This document shows, in pieces, positions 19,160 to 31,100 of a DNA stretch of 64,000 nt. The translations under genes and the position numbers were made by a program. Source of the DNA: Phalacrocorax aristotelis. Its lineage: Eukaryota; Chordata; Aves; Suliformes; Phalacrocoracidae. Below the pieces are notes generated by a model. It did no database searches, had not been told where the DNA came from, and saw only the letters and a list, made by a program, of their open reading frames with translations. The stretch lies in NCBI RefSeq assembly GCF_949628215.1, contig NC_134297.1, positions 5,084,001-5,148,000 on the forward strand, in the 5' to 3' direction. The stretch's first letter is position 1, and each line of letters opens with the position of its first letter.

Positions 19160-22145
19160 AGGTTAAACTTTATTCTCAGAGTCAAAACCTGGGAACAGGG
19201 GACGTATGGAATGGCTTTGGCTTAAGCAATGGTCAATTATGGCCACATCCATTTATTTTGTACCTTCCCTCCTGCCTTAAGCTATTATTTAACCACTGGG
19301 AATGGTAAATTGGAATAGTTTATTTCCTAATCTGTGCTCTTCTAGTTTGTGTTTTGTCTTCAAGAAGCATTGAGATGAGCCCTGTGAGCATTAACGTGCC
19401 TTCTCTAGAGAAGAACCAGGGATAGACAAATGTCCAAGACTAAACATAACCAGCAACCTGCCTTGGACTTTCTGTAACCTTCAACCCAATACAAGTAAAT
19501 GAGTGCTCTGACGGAAGAGACTTCCCCTTATTTCACTGAACTGAAAACAGAAGCCTCCAATACTATGGCTGTTCAAAAACAAACCAAAACCAAACAAACA
19601 ACCCTACAAGAATGCTTTATAGCTTGGTATTTATGTAAAACATTCTTGGCAAAGTTAAACGTAATACATTAGTACAAACCTGAATATTATTCACAATGAT
19701 ACAATGAATTTCATCAGTCAGATCTCACGAGCCGTGCCAGGGGATCACCTCCCCTCCTCTCGTTAGAGATGCCACTGTCACATTTTAGAACTGAAAAATA
19801 AGTCTTGATTCTTAGCTTGCTGGCTTTTCACATGAAGGCTGCCTTTGGCTCATGGTGAGACTGCAGATTGTGCTCCCATAGTGCCCAGAGCTACCCTGAT
19901 TCAAACCTTTTCTTTCTCTCCCTTATTATAGGTATCCTAAAAGCAGCATAGAAGAGGAGTAGTGGATATACAGAAGGTGCAAAGGAATGTTACGCTCGCT
20001 ACTGTCATAATGATTAGAGGCAGCCTGCAGCCAGTGAACAGTACTGTGTGTCTTGGTTGAAGAGCATGTCTTAAGAAGGTAACCACAATCTAGTGGCCAG
20101 ATAGCCGTGGTAGTGTCCAAGTTACACAGAGAACGTATGGCTGTTGCTGCCCCGTCCTTATTTTGACTTTCGTTAGCGAAAGAAGCCGTAACATTTTGTT
20201 TAGGCAAAACAAATGCAGCAATGGCATGTCCAGCGAGGCCCCTAGGAAACAAAGCAGATTAATGCAGAACACTAAAAAATAACACTGACAGTCCAAATAG
20301 TCAAGTATCCAAAATACTGTATACAGGAAAAGTTAAGACAACTCAATTCATATTGGAAATACAAGAACACTAAATTATGCTACATCAAAAAAAAAAAATT
20401 CTTAAACCACAGCACAGTTCTAGTGTTGCATCCACATCTTGCAGTCTTATATTACCCAATGCTGTCAACATACATGTTTCTGGGAAACACGTGGTTCCAA
20501 TTATTCTCTCTAAAGGTAAGAGAACTAGGTTTCTTTCTCTTTTTTTTTTTTTTTTTCCTTTTACCATCTAGAGAAAAGTTGCAACTGACACTACAAAAGT
20601 GCTTTTGTATCGAGCTTTTGCTTTCCCAACTCCAGAAACGGTCGCCTTGGCTATGCAGTTTGAACCTGTAAAGTTGCCATAGCTGTCACACTGCGTTAGT
20701 GCTTTAGGGAACTTGCAGAGGGGTAGCAGACATTGAAGTCACTCTGTCACCTTGTTGGAACTGAATCCAAAAGCCATCCCTGGATATTTCTTGCAACAAC
20801 AAAAACGAAGTGTTGGTCACTGGCAAGAAAAGTAAGTTTTATATATAAAAATGTTGATAGCTCCTGCCATAAATTTACAAAAACTATCCCTGAGTGACTC
20901 TGTTCTGTGTCTGGTAAGACCTCTTGTGACAAGGAAATTGCTGAAGCTAGCTTAAGAGGAAAGAGATGCTGATCCACCTGCAGCTTTTTGTTATGCTTTG
21001 CAATAATACCGATATGCTCTGACAGTGCCGTACTATAGCAACGTTTGAGCTCCTCTCTGTAGCTTAAAAAGTAAAAAAATAGCCACGTTACTTAAATACT
21101 GCTGGCATCACGTATTTACACTTTAAATAGAAATGTTACCTTTTCTGAAGTAATCAAAATATATCTCTGCAAAAATTTTAGAATGTGGGATTTTTACAAA
21201 ATAAATGGAGAAGGTAAAAAAAGCTTGAAGACATCTCGGTACCTTTTATGGGAATCTTAGCCCCTGAAAGTATTTGGCTTTAATTTTCCTGAAAGGGATG
21301 TCTTAGCACTAGGTTCTCTGCCTCCACTATAAACCTCTTTAAAACACCAAAAGATGCAAGAGGCAAGCCTGCTTTGTGCAGATTAGAATGAGGGGTTACC
21401 TGCATGCAGTGGGTTTTCTGTAAAGCAGTGAACAGAAGTAATCCTTCTGGCCTGATGCTGCCCACATTTCATGTTAAGTGGAGTAAGGAGAATTCAGTAA
21501 GTTTACAGAAGGGCTGAGAACATTAGTTGCATTTACTTTATCGGTATCTGTCGCTGTAGGCTATTCAGATACCCCGTTCTGCACCTGAGCGGTCAGAGTC
21601 AAAAGCGCAAGACAATCACAAATGTGTAAAAGTCACCAGCCAGGCCTGGACAACAAGCTGCTGAGAGGAAGACTCCCCCTTGCATGGATAAATCCTATTC
21701 TTTGAAGTCCGCCTATTGCCGTATCAGCACCTTTTTTGTCTCCTAGTAATTTCTACTAGTAATGTCTACTACACATTTACCTAACGCTGTTCCCCTGGTT
21801 GGACTGCACATTGTGGCTGTGTCCGTGCAGCACAAATAGAAGGCAATTCCACAAACTTCCCCAGCCCAGTCTCTCGGGAAGAATTAAAACACTTCCTTTG
21901 TCCAAGGACAGGTTTAGGTGATCCTGTTGGTATCTCCGGAGGCAGGGGAGACGCAAGTTGGGCAGTGAGGAGTTACTTTAAACTTTGGCAAAGAAAAAAA
22001 AGATACACAGATAGCTAGCTATCAAGTTCTTGTGTGTTCCAAACTCTTCCAAGCGCACTTAATTCATCTTTTGCTCTCGCTTTGAGTTCCTGGAGGAGGT
22101 ATTTTCACACTTGGTTTCGCTGGTTTGCAATATTCTTTTGGTGTC
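19160..22145 (-). other. JAM3: JAM3 3' UTR (probable extent)
   Basis: The stretch after the TAA has no other gene. On the minus strand an ATTAAA lies at 21284-21279. Canonical AATAAA copies lie at 19324-19319, 19257-19252 and 19174-19169. A long UTR of about 2.8-3 kb ending at one of these is consistent with the long human JAM3 UTR. The region also has an A-run on the minus strand at about 20541-20558. Confidence 0.6.
19319..19324 (-). promoter_or_regulatory. Candidate poly(A) signal, JAM3
   Basis: AATAAA on the minus strand (TTTATT on plus), about 2.8 kb after the JAM3 stop. Further copies at 19252-19257 and 19169-19174 are alternatives. Confidence 0.45.
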
Positions 22146-22181
22146 TTATATGACAAATGAAGACTTGTGTCTGAAGTCACC
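22146..22181 (-). CDS. JAM3: JAM3 last coding exon (PDZ ligand)
   Basis: After TTCTTGCAG the exon reads [11 protein letters not shown] and TAA (22148-22146), identical to the human C-terminus. The hydrophobic F-V-I end is the ligand for PAR-3 and ZO-1 PDZ domains. Confidence 0.98.
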   Translation of the reverse strand, partial: GDFRHKSSFVI

Positions 22182-25100
22182 CTGCAAGAAAACAGTTCTG
22201 GATGAAGGAAGACTCTAGAGGCTTTTCCAGGCACCCCTCTGTTCCTGCTGCCCCCGGCTGCGCACGCCTGTGCAAGGCACATCCAATCTGTACAGCTTCT
22301 AGCGTTTGGTCTAGGTGGCACCCCCTTCCAGCTGGTAAGGAGAAGGAGACGCCCGTCATCCTGGCCAGCTGCTCCTTCTCCTCCTGTGCTCCCCACGTAC
22401 CAAGGCATGGCAGGGGACCTTCTCGTTCCCTCTTCAGTATCTCTGCTAATAGGGAGAGGCTTTTTCTGATCTTAAGCTTAGTGATCTATTCAAATCCCAA
22501 AATGCAAATTCTGTTGCAAAAGCATCGTGGCCTGCCCACTTAATCCACTGAAACTCATCCTAACGGGGTCAAGCCATGAGATAACTGAGACAGAGCAGAG
22601 CTGCGTTTGATAGCTCTTGGCACCAGTCATTTAAGGCAACTTAAACTGTTCATCGTTTCTAAGGAAATGACTCAGCCTTCACCCTTCTGTTTTCTTCCTG
22701 TTCTCCATCCTTGCTGCTGAGTGGTGCCCACTCTAAGAAAGTCTATAGGGCCTAAAAAAGCTAGTAGTCCTCTGCCCACCCTCTTCCTCTCCTGAACAGA
22801 GAGATGTTAAATGCAAATCATTTCTTACCTCATCATCTGTCCGGATATAGTTAACACCATCAGGTTTTGCTGGAGTCTTGTAGCTGAAATAAAGGAAAAG
22901 ATCTCATTTCTGGGACAAGGAGACTGCAGGATTTTGGAGGGGAGGTGCTGAGAAAGATGAAAGCAAGGAAGAGCAGCCGAATGAAAAGCAAGCAGAGAGA
23001 AACCCAGCTCATTGCTCAAATGATAGATCTGTGCTTAGTCCGTCGTTCATCATGAATGGGATTTTTTCTAAACTCTCCTTCAGCACAGGGTACAAAGATC
23101 GCTGTATGCTTCCACAAGACTAACTCTGCAAAGAGGTGAACTGATTCTTTTCTGGGCTCTCCTGCTCTGGTCCCTGTGTGCCACCTTTCTGCGTGCCTCC
23201 TGCATTGTTTCCTGTGGCAATTATAAAGTTCATTTTAAACCTTCGCTGCCAGATGCCTTCAGCATTTTCCTTAGTTATAAGGAAGTGCCACTCGTTTACA
23301 ATCCCACAGGAATTCAGAATTTATATACGACTGTCAAGTCCAGCGTACGCCAACCCTCAGCTGCATTTAAATAGGATATTTGGAGCTTTTTCTGAAAAAC
23401 AAACCAAACCAAACAAAAAAAAAAAAGACAGGGCTTCTGCTGAAAAGCAACATTTAACATGGAAAAATTCAGTCTGGTGAGAATCTTGGTTTTACACATA
23501 TTATCTCTTCTACAGAGTCTGTAAGGATATCGAGGCTTGCTTCTGATGCTAATGCTGTTGTTTTTAACATTTTAATGTGCACTCTGAAGTGGTTGGTTTT
23601 AATCCCAAATTTAGGTCCTCACAACTAGTAAGATTTCCTGCAGAGAGCCTACTCTTCTGCATATATTTTCTATGCTTTAAACTAATCGTGCAGTGAGCTC
23701 TGTTCATTAAATTGTAGACCTCATTATGCCAACAGCACATAACCTACAGGACAAACACCTGTAGGCACTTAACTGTGCTGGTCTCCCCTTCCCGTGCAAA
23801 GTATGAGGATATCGGAGCACAGCTCTCATTCCTCTGGGCTTGGTAGCAAGCACAAGAGGAGCCACACCAAAATTCTTCCTTAGGCAAATAAACCTTCGGC
23901 ATGGTGCAGGGTTTACAGCAGGGAATTGGGTACTTCAAAGAACTGTACTCTTTGGTAGAGAACTAGGAAGAAATATGTCCAAGTCAGGCATTGAAATACG
24001 TTTTAGCCACCAATTTCTGGCGCCCTTCAGGCTACTTCATGCTGGCTGTGTGTGCAGGGGCTTGTATAAGAACACTTTGAATCCCAGCTTACCTTTCCCC
24101 GCTCTCTTTGCTGTTTGCAAAGTAACCCCTTCTGTAGGCGCAGCAGATACCAAGAGTGATGAGCACCAAAACTGCTAGGACCACCAGGACTCCGCCAATT
24201 ATCCCACCAATATTGAGGTCATCTGGCAAAGAGAGAAGCCACCATCTGGTATTTGTTTAAGGCAGTAGCAGTGTTCTAGCTTTGCATACACTAAAATGAC
24301 ATCTCTTAAATATTTTAAGCAAACCCCAACAATTCACAGGGAGCTTGTGAGTCCCTGATTCCAAGGCTAAAACTGTTTATGAATCTGAACAGTGTTTTAA
24401 TGCCTCCCTGAATTTTTAGATTATTTTATTTTCTTCCTGTGTTTGGGGCTATGAGAAAGCAGGAAAGACTTAACGCTCTAGGATGTCCCCCTTCTTTCCC
24501 TGCAGCGATGACAATTTATGGTCATCTATTAATCGGCATTGACGAAAAGTATGTAGAGGCACTCACAGACTTCCATCTCCTGCTCCTCACACTTGGCAAA
24601 GCCAGCATCGTTTGTCGCTATGCAGGAATAACGGCCTGTGTCGCCTTTGTGCACCGCATGGAAAACCTGGTGAGGAGGAAAGCAGGACGTGAGCGACAGA
24701 AGGCACTGTGAGGGTATAAGCATGTATAAGCAACGCTCCATTGCCCAGGCTTCACGGTGGGCTGTGAGACATCTTCCTTCCCTCTTTCTAAAAAGGCACG
24801 TGGTATTGGCAGTGATGAAACCCAAACAGCTAGGGTAATATCTTCTTCCATCATTAACCTTCCCTTTCCCAAGCCATCCAGACCACCTAAACTTCCTCCA
24901 ATTATACCTTCCTTGAAAGCCATGCAATGACGTTTTTCTTTTACAAGTGACCTTGAAAACAACCTGTTGAGCGAAACAAGTCTTGATTAGGTCTGTAAGG
25001 GCATTACCAGAGTGCCTGTGGTGGGGTTCAAGGTGTAGGAGGAATTCTGGAATTTGGCATTTGATTTCGTGTCTGGTGATAGAGGTTCACTGTTGCGGTA

Positions 25101-28100
25101 CCAGCTGTAAGTGGACTTTGGGTAGCCTTCGTTCTCGTGGCAGTGAAGAGAGGCTGTCTTGCCAACAGGTACGGCTTTAGGCACGGTGCATCTAGGAGTC
25201 ATAGGTTTCACTGTGGGAAAGACACAAACCATGTGAATGGCACTGCTGAGTAGAACAAAAAAATTCTGACATACTTTCTAAGATGGCTGTGCTACAAAGG
25301 CATCAAAACTTTCCACTATTTCCAGCTGGTTTTCAATGACAAATTCCAGTGTCTGTCAAGTGCCACAGTTTCAACTCTGGAGAGACTCACAGCCTCTTCT
25401 GTTAGCTGGCAGTGCTTGCAGAGGTATCTGGGTTTAAAGTAATACCTTGGACTGTAAGCTGGATATTAATCTCATCTATGGTTTTAGTATCAGAAGGTGC
25501 TGCCACTTCGCAGCGGTATGTGGCAGTGTCCATCCGGGTGGTGTTTTTAATCACCAGCGACGTCCGGCTCAGAATTTCTGCACGAGTCGCAAAGTCTCCT
25601 GATAAAGAGGAAAAAAGAGAGAAGAATTTCAGGGTAGTCATACAGACTAACTTTAGGCATCTGAATTAAGTGGTTGATCTTGGACTCTTTCTGGAGTCAA
25701 GAGAACCACCTGAAAGGAACTCGATTCTCTAAAGCAAAGAGCCTTCCTCTCACCGGTGACCACAAAGGAGACCAATGCTGCCAACCATATAAGAGGATGA
25801 ATTTGGAAAGCACCACCCCAAATCTCAAAAACTGTGGCAAAATTGGACTTCCAAGACAGCCTCAGGTCTTGTCTCCTTTGGAAGATTCATTTGGATGTGG
25901 CTGCTGGTCCCATCTAAAGTGTTGGAGCAATTCCAGATGGAGTCAAGCCCTACTGGCAGTCCTGTGTTTGAGTTTCACCATCAAGCCAAAGAGTCTGCTT
26001 CTAATCCCATGCTCCCAGGATGCTGCAATGCACTGTGCTACCTCCGCAGTAAGCACTGGCAGCTCAAGGCAGAGATCCCTTCTGAAGTGCAGGCTGGAGC
26101 CCTTAGATTTCATATGTAAAGACAGGAGGGGTCAGTGTCTGGTCCCAAGAGCTCAGACACCCAGTGACCTCCAAGCAAGGACCAACAGGTGTTGGAGAAG
26201 GGAAGCTGTAGCATTTGCTTTCTTACCCAAGAAGCATCTCCTACATAGGATCTCACTGCAGCTCTTTCTGGCTCCCTACTGTGAACTGTCAATAATGAGG
26301 GCAGAGAGCAAAGAACATCCTGCTCTCTCTCCATCTTGCACTTTGGCTGCTGAACTCTAGTTCCAGAAGAAAGCAGCAAGACAGCCAGAGCTCCTGCCTT
26401 TTGCAGACTTGTTTGTTCTCAGCTGTAGTGTTTCTGAGGCTGTTTTGGAAGTTTAAGAACAACGAATCCCCATACCCTGCATTTTATTGTCAAAAAATAC
26501 GTAAGAGGTTTCGCCATCTCGGATTTTCTTCCACTCGATTCTGGGATCTGGTGTTACGGTGGATTTAATGATGCAGGACAGCTCAACACCTAGCAGGAGA
26601 AATAAAGGAAATATAGATTAATGGGAAGCAGCTGTATTTTTGCTCTGCTTTAAGCAGTCATGCACAGTGTTTTATTAGGAGATGCTGCCCACAAAGCAAA
26701 GCCTTCTCTTTCATCTGCCTCACAAACAGAAACACTGCTGGGTTCCAGGAGCTATTGGGGAAGATGGATTTTGGCCAGCAAAAATAATAGCCGAGCAGAT
26801 ATCAACTATGGACAGAAATGAACACACTGTTCTCTACAGGCTCTAACTTATGGCAAACAAGACCTTATGACAGAGTGAGTGCACAGCACTGTCTTGCTGC
26901 TAATCAGAGCCTACAGTGTGAGTCAGGGATGCAGAATCTCTCTGGGTGGTGTCTGGTAATGTACTGAGGACCACGATGCCTGGGGATAAATACAGCAAGC
27001 CCACTCCCCTTTGAAGTAGGCATTGTCATCCCCGTCTCCTCTACAGAAGAAGGCAGCGCAGCAGGGTCGAGAGGTGGCTTACCAGTATCGCACTGCATGT
27101 CTGTAGCAGGGCCAAGATAAAACATAAATTTCCCGACCCCCTTCTCAGTATATTAATTGCGAGGCGACTGCCTTTCCTCCTTTTGGGATCCAGTTCAAAA
27201 AAGCACTTAGGCAGACACTTTGCAATGCCAGTGGCTTGCAGGGGACTTCAATAAAGCATTTCAATCAAGTGCTTTGCTAACCAGGGAGAGATAGAGACAT
27301 ATTCTTGAGCGCTTTTCTGAATCTCAGGCTCTCAGTTGTCCTGCCTCCCCCAAGAAACCAGATATCATGAGCAACAAGCAAAATTCTTCTCAGTTGTTTG
27401 GACTGATGCAAATCCCCAGGCAGAGGGCAGTGCAGCCGTCGTGTCAGGCAGCCAGCGGGCCCCCGCAGCACTCACTCTGGAATTCCTGCACCACGGGCTT
27501 GGTGTTGCTGGAGGTCAGTTCCACAGCCAAGAGCCTGCAGCCTGGAAAAACAAACAGGAGGTAATAAGAAATAGTACAGCTCATAAGTCACCCAGCCAGA
27601 AACACGCTGCCTGCTGAGCAATCTTCTCAGCCGGCTAGAAGGACTAACTTCCCTAGATGAAACTTATTCTTGGCTACTAATGCCAGTCCGGCAGGCCTAA
27701 GTTTATTTAGGCATCATGGTGTAAATACAGGAAAATATAATTGTTAGAAGTAGCAATTAAAGAGGAGGATTAACAGAATGGCACAAAACCAGTGCCAGCA
27801 CAAGCCGTTTCCTTGCGCCTTATGATTATTTAGATGGTAAAGGAACTCTTACTCTGACAATGGAAGACTGAATTTATTATTTTGCAAATTAATTTGATGA
27901 TAAGGAAAAGACAGGAAGCAGACCAACCTCTAGAGGTCTGGTCAGTTCCTGGAAGATGAAGTGTGCCAGGCCTCTAACATATGCTGATTACATCTTCAAG
28001 TATTTTAAGACTCAGCATGGTATTGTAAAATGCAAGGTAGTAGATTTTGAAAGGACTGCGATTCAGGGGAAAACAGGAGTTCAGCTCTTTGAGTGGAGTC

Positions 28101-31100
28101 CCAGCCAGGCTGACGCTGGGACAAAAGCTCGATCATGCACCGCTGCAAGGCATCCCTACACCACAAGCTATTTCCCTTTACTGTACTTCTTGCTCTGAGC
28201 ACCAAAATGTTTCCAGTTAATACAGTAATTTTCCATCTTTAATTTATTATTGTCTTTTGAAAAATCTGCCTTCCCTGTCTTTTCTGCTGTGCATTTCACC
28301 CGGGCAGGTACGAACAACATTCACGTGCTCCTGGGTAGCCACACTCAGAAACTGCTCTCCTGAGGGAGGAGGACACAAGCGGGCAGTTTCCAGCATGGCG
28401 CAGTAGGAAGAAAGCGAATCAGACAGCAGAGGCAAGCCATGCCTTCATCATAAAGGAGATTTTGGAACCGGGTGTTCTGGTTGTTTCAAAGCCCATCGCC
28501 TCTCGGTCAGAGTATGGTGTTCTGCAAAACACAGGCTGCTCCAAAGCCCTGCCTTACAGGAGGAGGATACATATTATAATCAGTGCTAGACAGTCAGCTA
28601 CAGGGGGGCTGAAATCTAGTGGAGGATGCCCACTGACTTCACCGGGCATTCGATCAAACAGCAAGTTAAAGATGACGGAAACCAGTGCCTCAGTGACATA
28701 AGAAGGGATGTATCTAAAGGTTAAGACTGTTTTACTCAGTGTAAAAAAGTCGTAACAAACCTGAATTGAAAGCAGAAAAGGCAGCTGAAGGGGGATGCGG
28801 AGAAAGAAAGGATCTTCAGCATCACGACAGACAGTTGGAAATTCCTGTGTGCTGGCCTTCAGGGTGGAAAGCTTTTGGACAGAGAGAATCTGATGATGCA
28901 GGGGCAAAATTCCTCTGGCGGAGTGGATCAGACAGCGTAACAAGGCAGCAGTCCCAGAAATACCCAAGAGCTGCGAAGGCCTTCCCGCTGAAAGCTCAAG
29001 GGCCTTGAACACCTAAAATCCTTTCAGCATTTTTGAAATGTTTCCTGCTGATTCTTATCTCTCATTATTCATTAAATGCTGATGCCTTCCTCGGTGCCTT
29101 GGCTCTCGGTGCTTATACCCCAAAGACAACTGGGGAGAGCTGGAGTTTGGCACGGTTTAGAAGCTGCCTTTGTGTACAAAATAATTGTTACTCACATAAA
29201 AGCCACTGGCTGAATCAAGCTAAGAGTTGGCCCAGCCAAAACTGCTCTTAATAGGACCTTTCCACCCTACCCCCTTCTGCACTTGAGATGTTCATGCAGC
29301 ATTTGGGAGAAATCCAATATTGAACTAAGATGACAGTGCTCTGGACTATAAGGTAGCTATCTGGGAGAAGTCTCATGTATCAGAGCTGCAGTGAGGAACG
29401 GAGTAGTGCAGTGAGCACTTCGCTTTCAGCCTATTTATGCTTTACTTTGGAGAGCCAGGAGAATGCCATTTTCAGGGCTGGTTCTCAGCAGGCCAAAGCA
29501 GGTGCTCCGGTCTTGGTTTCTTTCAGTCAGAGGGTGGTCTAAGTAACCACCAGTAATTTGTTTGAGTCTGCTGCGGAGTCCATTTTCATCAGGCCTGGTG
29601 CTTCCAGACCTACCCCTTGAAAAAAGGTAATTACGCCGCAAGACGCTGCCATGTTCCTTTCCCTCTGTTCATCCTTTGATCCTTTCAGGTGTTCTGGCTG
29701 GGGCTGTGATCCTTGCTTTGCTTCCTCATGAGCATAAACAGATTTCACTGATCCCAGCAAAACCCCAGCGCACTGGAAGTAGCTAATCACCTGAGGACAA
29801 GAAACAATCTTGGGAAAAACCTTTTGAAACCTTTGGACACATTTTTGACAGTACTGTGGGGCACTTCATACAAACAAGGATTTGATGGCTTCTGCTGTGA
29901 GAGTCTTGCTGCTGGAACCAAGAGAGCTTTTCTTGAGGGCCCAAGCCTAAGCCCCCAGCTTAACTGTGGGGATCTGATTGGCTTCCCGATTGGGGCAGGT
30001 GGCCCTGAAAATGTGTTCGCCTCAGTTTTCAAAAGGGGGCAAGTTATAGGCTCTGCTTTCTTCAGAGGCAGCACCCTCCTTCATCGGGGAACTGTGTTAC
30101 AAGGACACTTCTACAAATGATAGCTTTCTTCCGAGACCTGAAGCAGCAGATGACTATAGAGAGTTGCACTGCACCTGCGGAGCTGAAGAAGACAGCTTGC
30201 ACAGCATCCATCTGGTCTGTACTGTCCTATAAATCTTCCTTTTGTAAGCGCTAGGGAAAGATGGGGAGGGACAGGCACATGGACGCTTGACGCACTGATT
30301 TGTGTTTTGTTATACGTTCCTGTTTACATGAGATCTTTTTTCCAGAAAAATCGGGTCCCATCAAGCAGATAGCGTGGTAACAGTCCTAGTGAAGTACATC
30401 TACTGTAGCTACCCTATAAGTTCAGCTGAACGTGGAGATAGTAACGCCACAACGTTGCGTTACTCTGAGGGAGTTATGAGTTTAGAAGCATTTCCAAGAC
30501 AGCGGGACTCCACCAAACTCCATCTCCTTTCTCCGGAATTGTTCGCAGCAGGCTTTTTCCCCCCCACTAAACACAAGAGATTCAGGTCTATCCCTCAGGC
30601 GCAAAGCAGGATGACAATAAATTTTAGACAGAAGCTGAGTCCTCGGAGACTGTGAGAGGTTCTGACATTATTACATGTATTGACTGCGGGCAGAGATGAA
30701 TGAGGCTGCTTAAATCACAGCTAAGGCAAATTTATTCTGTGTGTGGCAGAAGAATACTGCAAGTAGCATGTTCTAAATAACGAGGCGGCTACGGCTATGC
30801 AGGGAGCAAAACAAAACAAAAACCTCAAGAGACCACGCAGATTGCAGAGGAGGAGCGGAACACCATTACAGCTCTTTTTAGTGTTACTTTGGGATCTCCC
30901 TTCTTCACCAGTCTCCACGGGGCTGGAGGAATCTGCACCAGGCCAGTGCTTCCCAGCTGTTAGCACTCTCCTGTTGAGGGAGCCTGGGCATCTGTGCTAT
31001 GTCACATTTCCCCGCTGTTGGCAAGTGCTGCCTCTTTGGTGACCGTGCTTTACCGGTTGCTTTGTTTTGCCTGTTAAATCATCATTAGCGGCGACTGCCA

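Noticed and set aside
20530..20560. T-run considered as a processed pseudogene or SINE poly(A) tail
   Set aside because: No element body or target-site duplication is visible next to it; it lies in the JAM3 3' UTR and is treated as a simple repeat.
25674..26360. Open frame of 228 codons (+) in JAM3 intron 3
   Set aside because: It is antisense to JAM3 with no homology, no splice or promoter signals and mixed composition; a chance frame.
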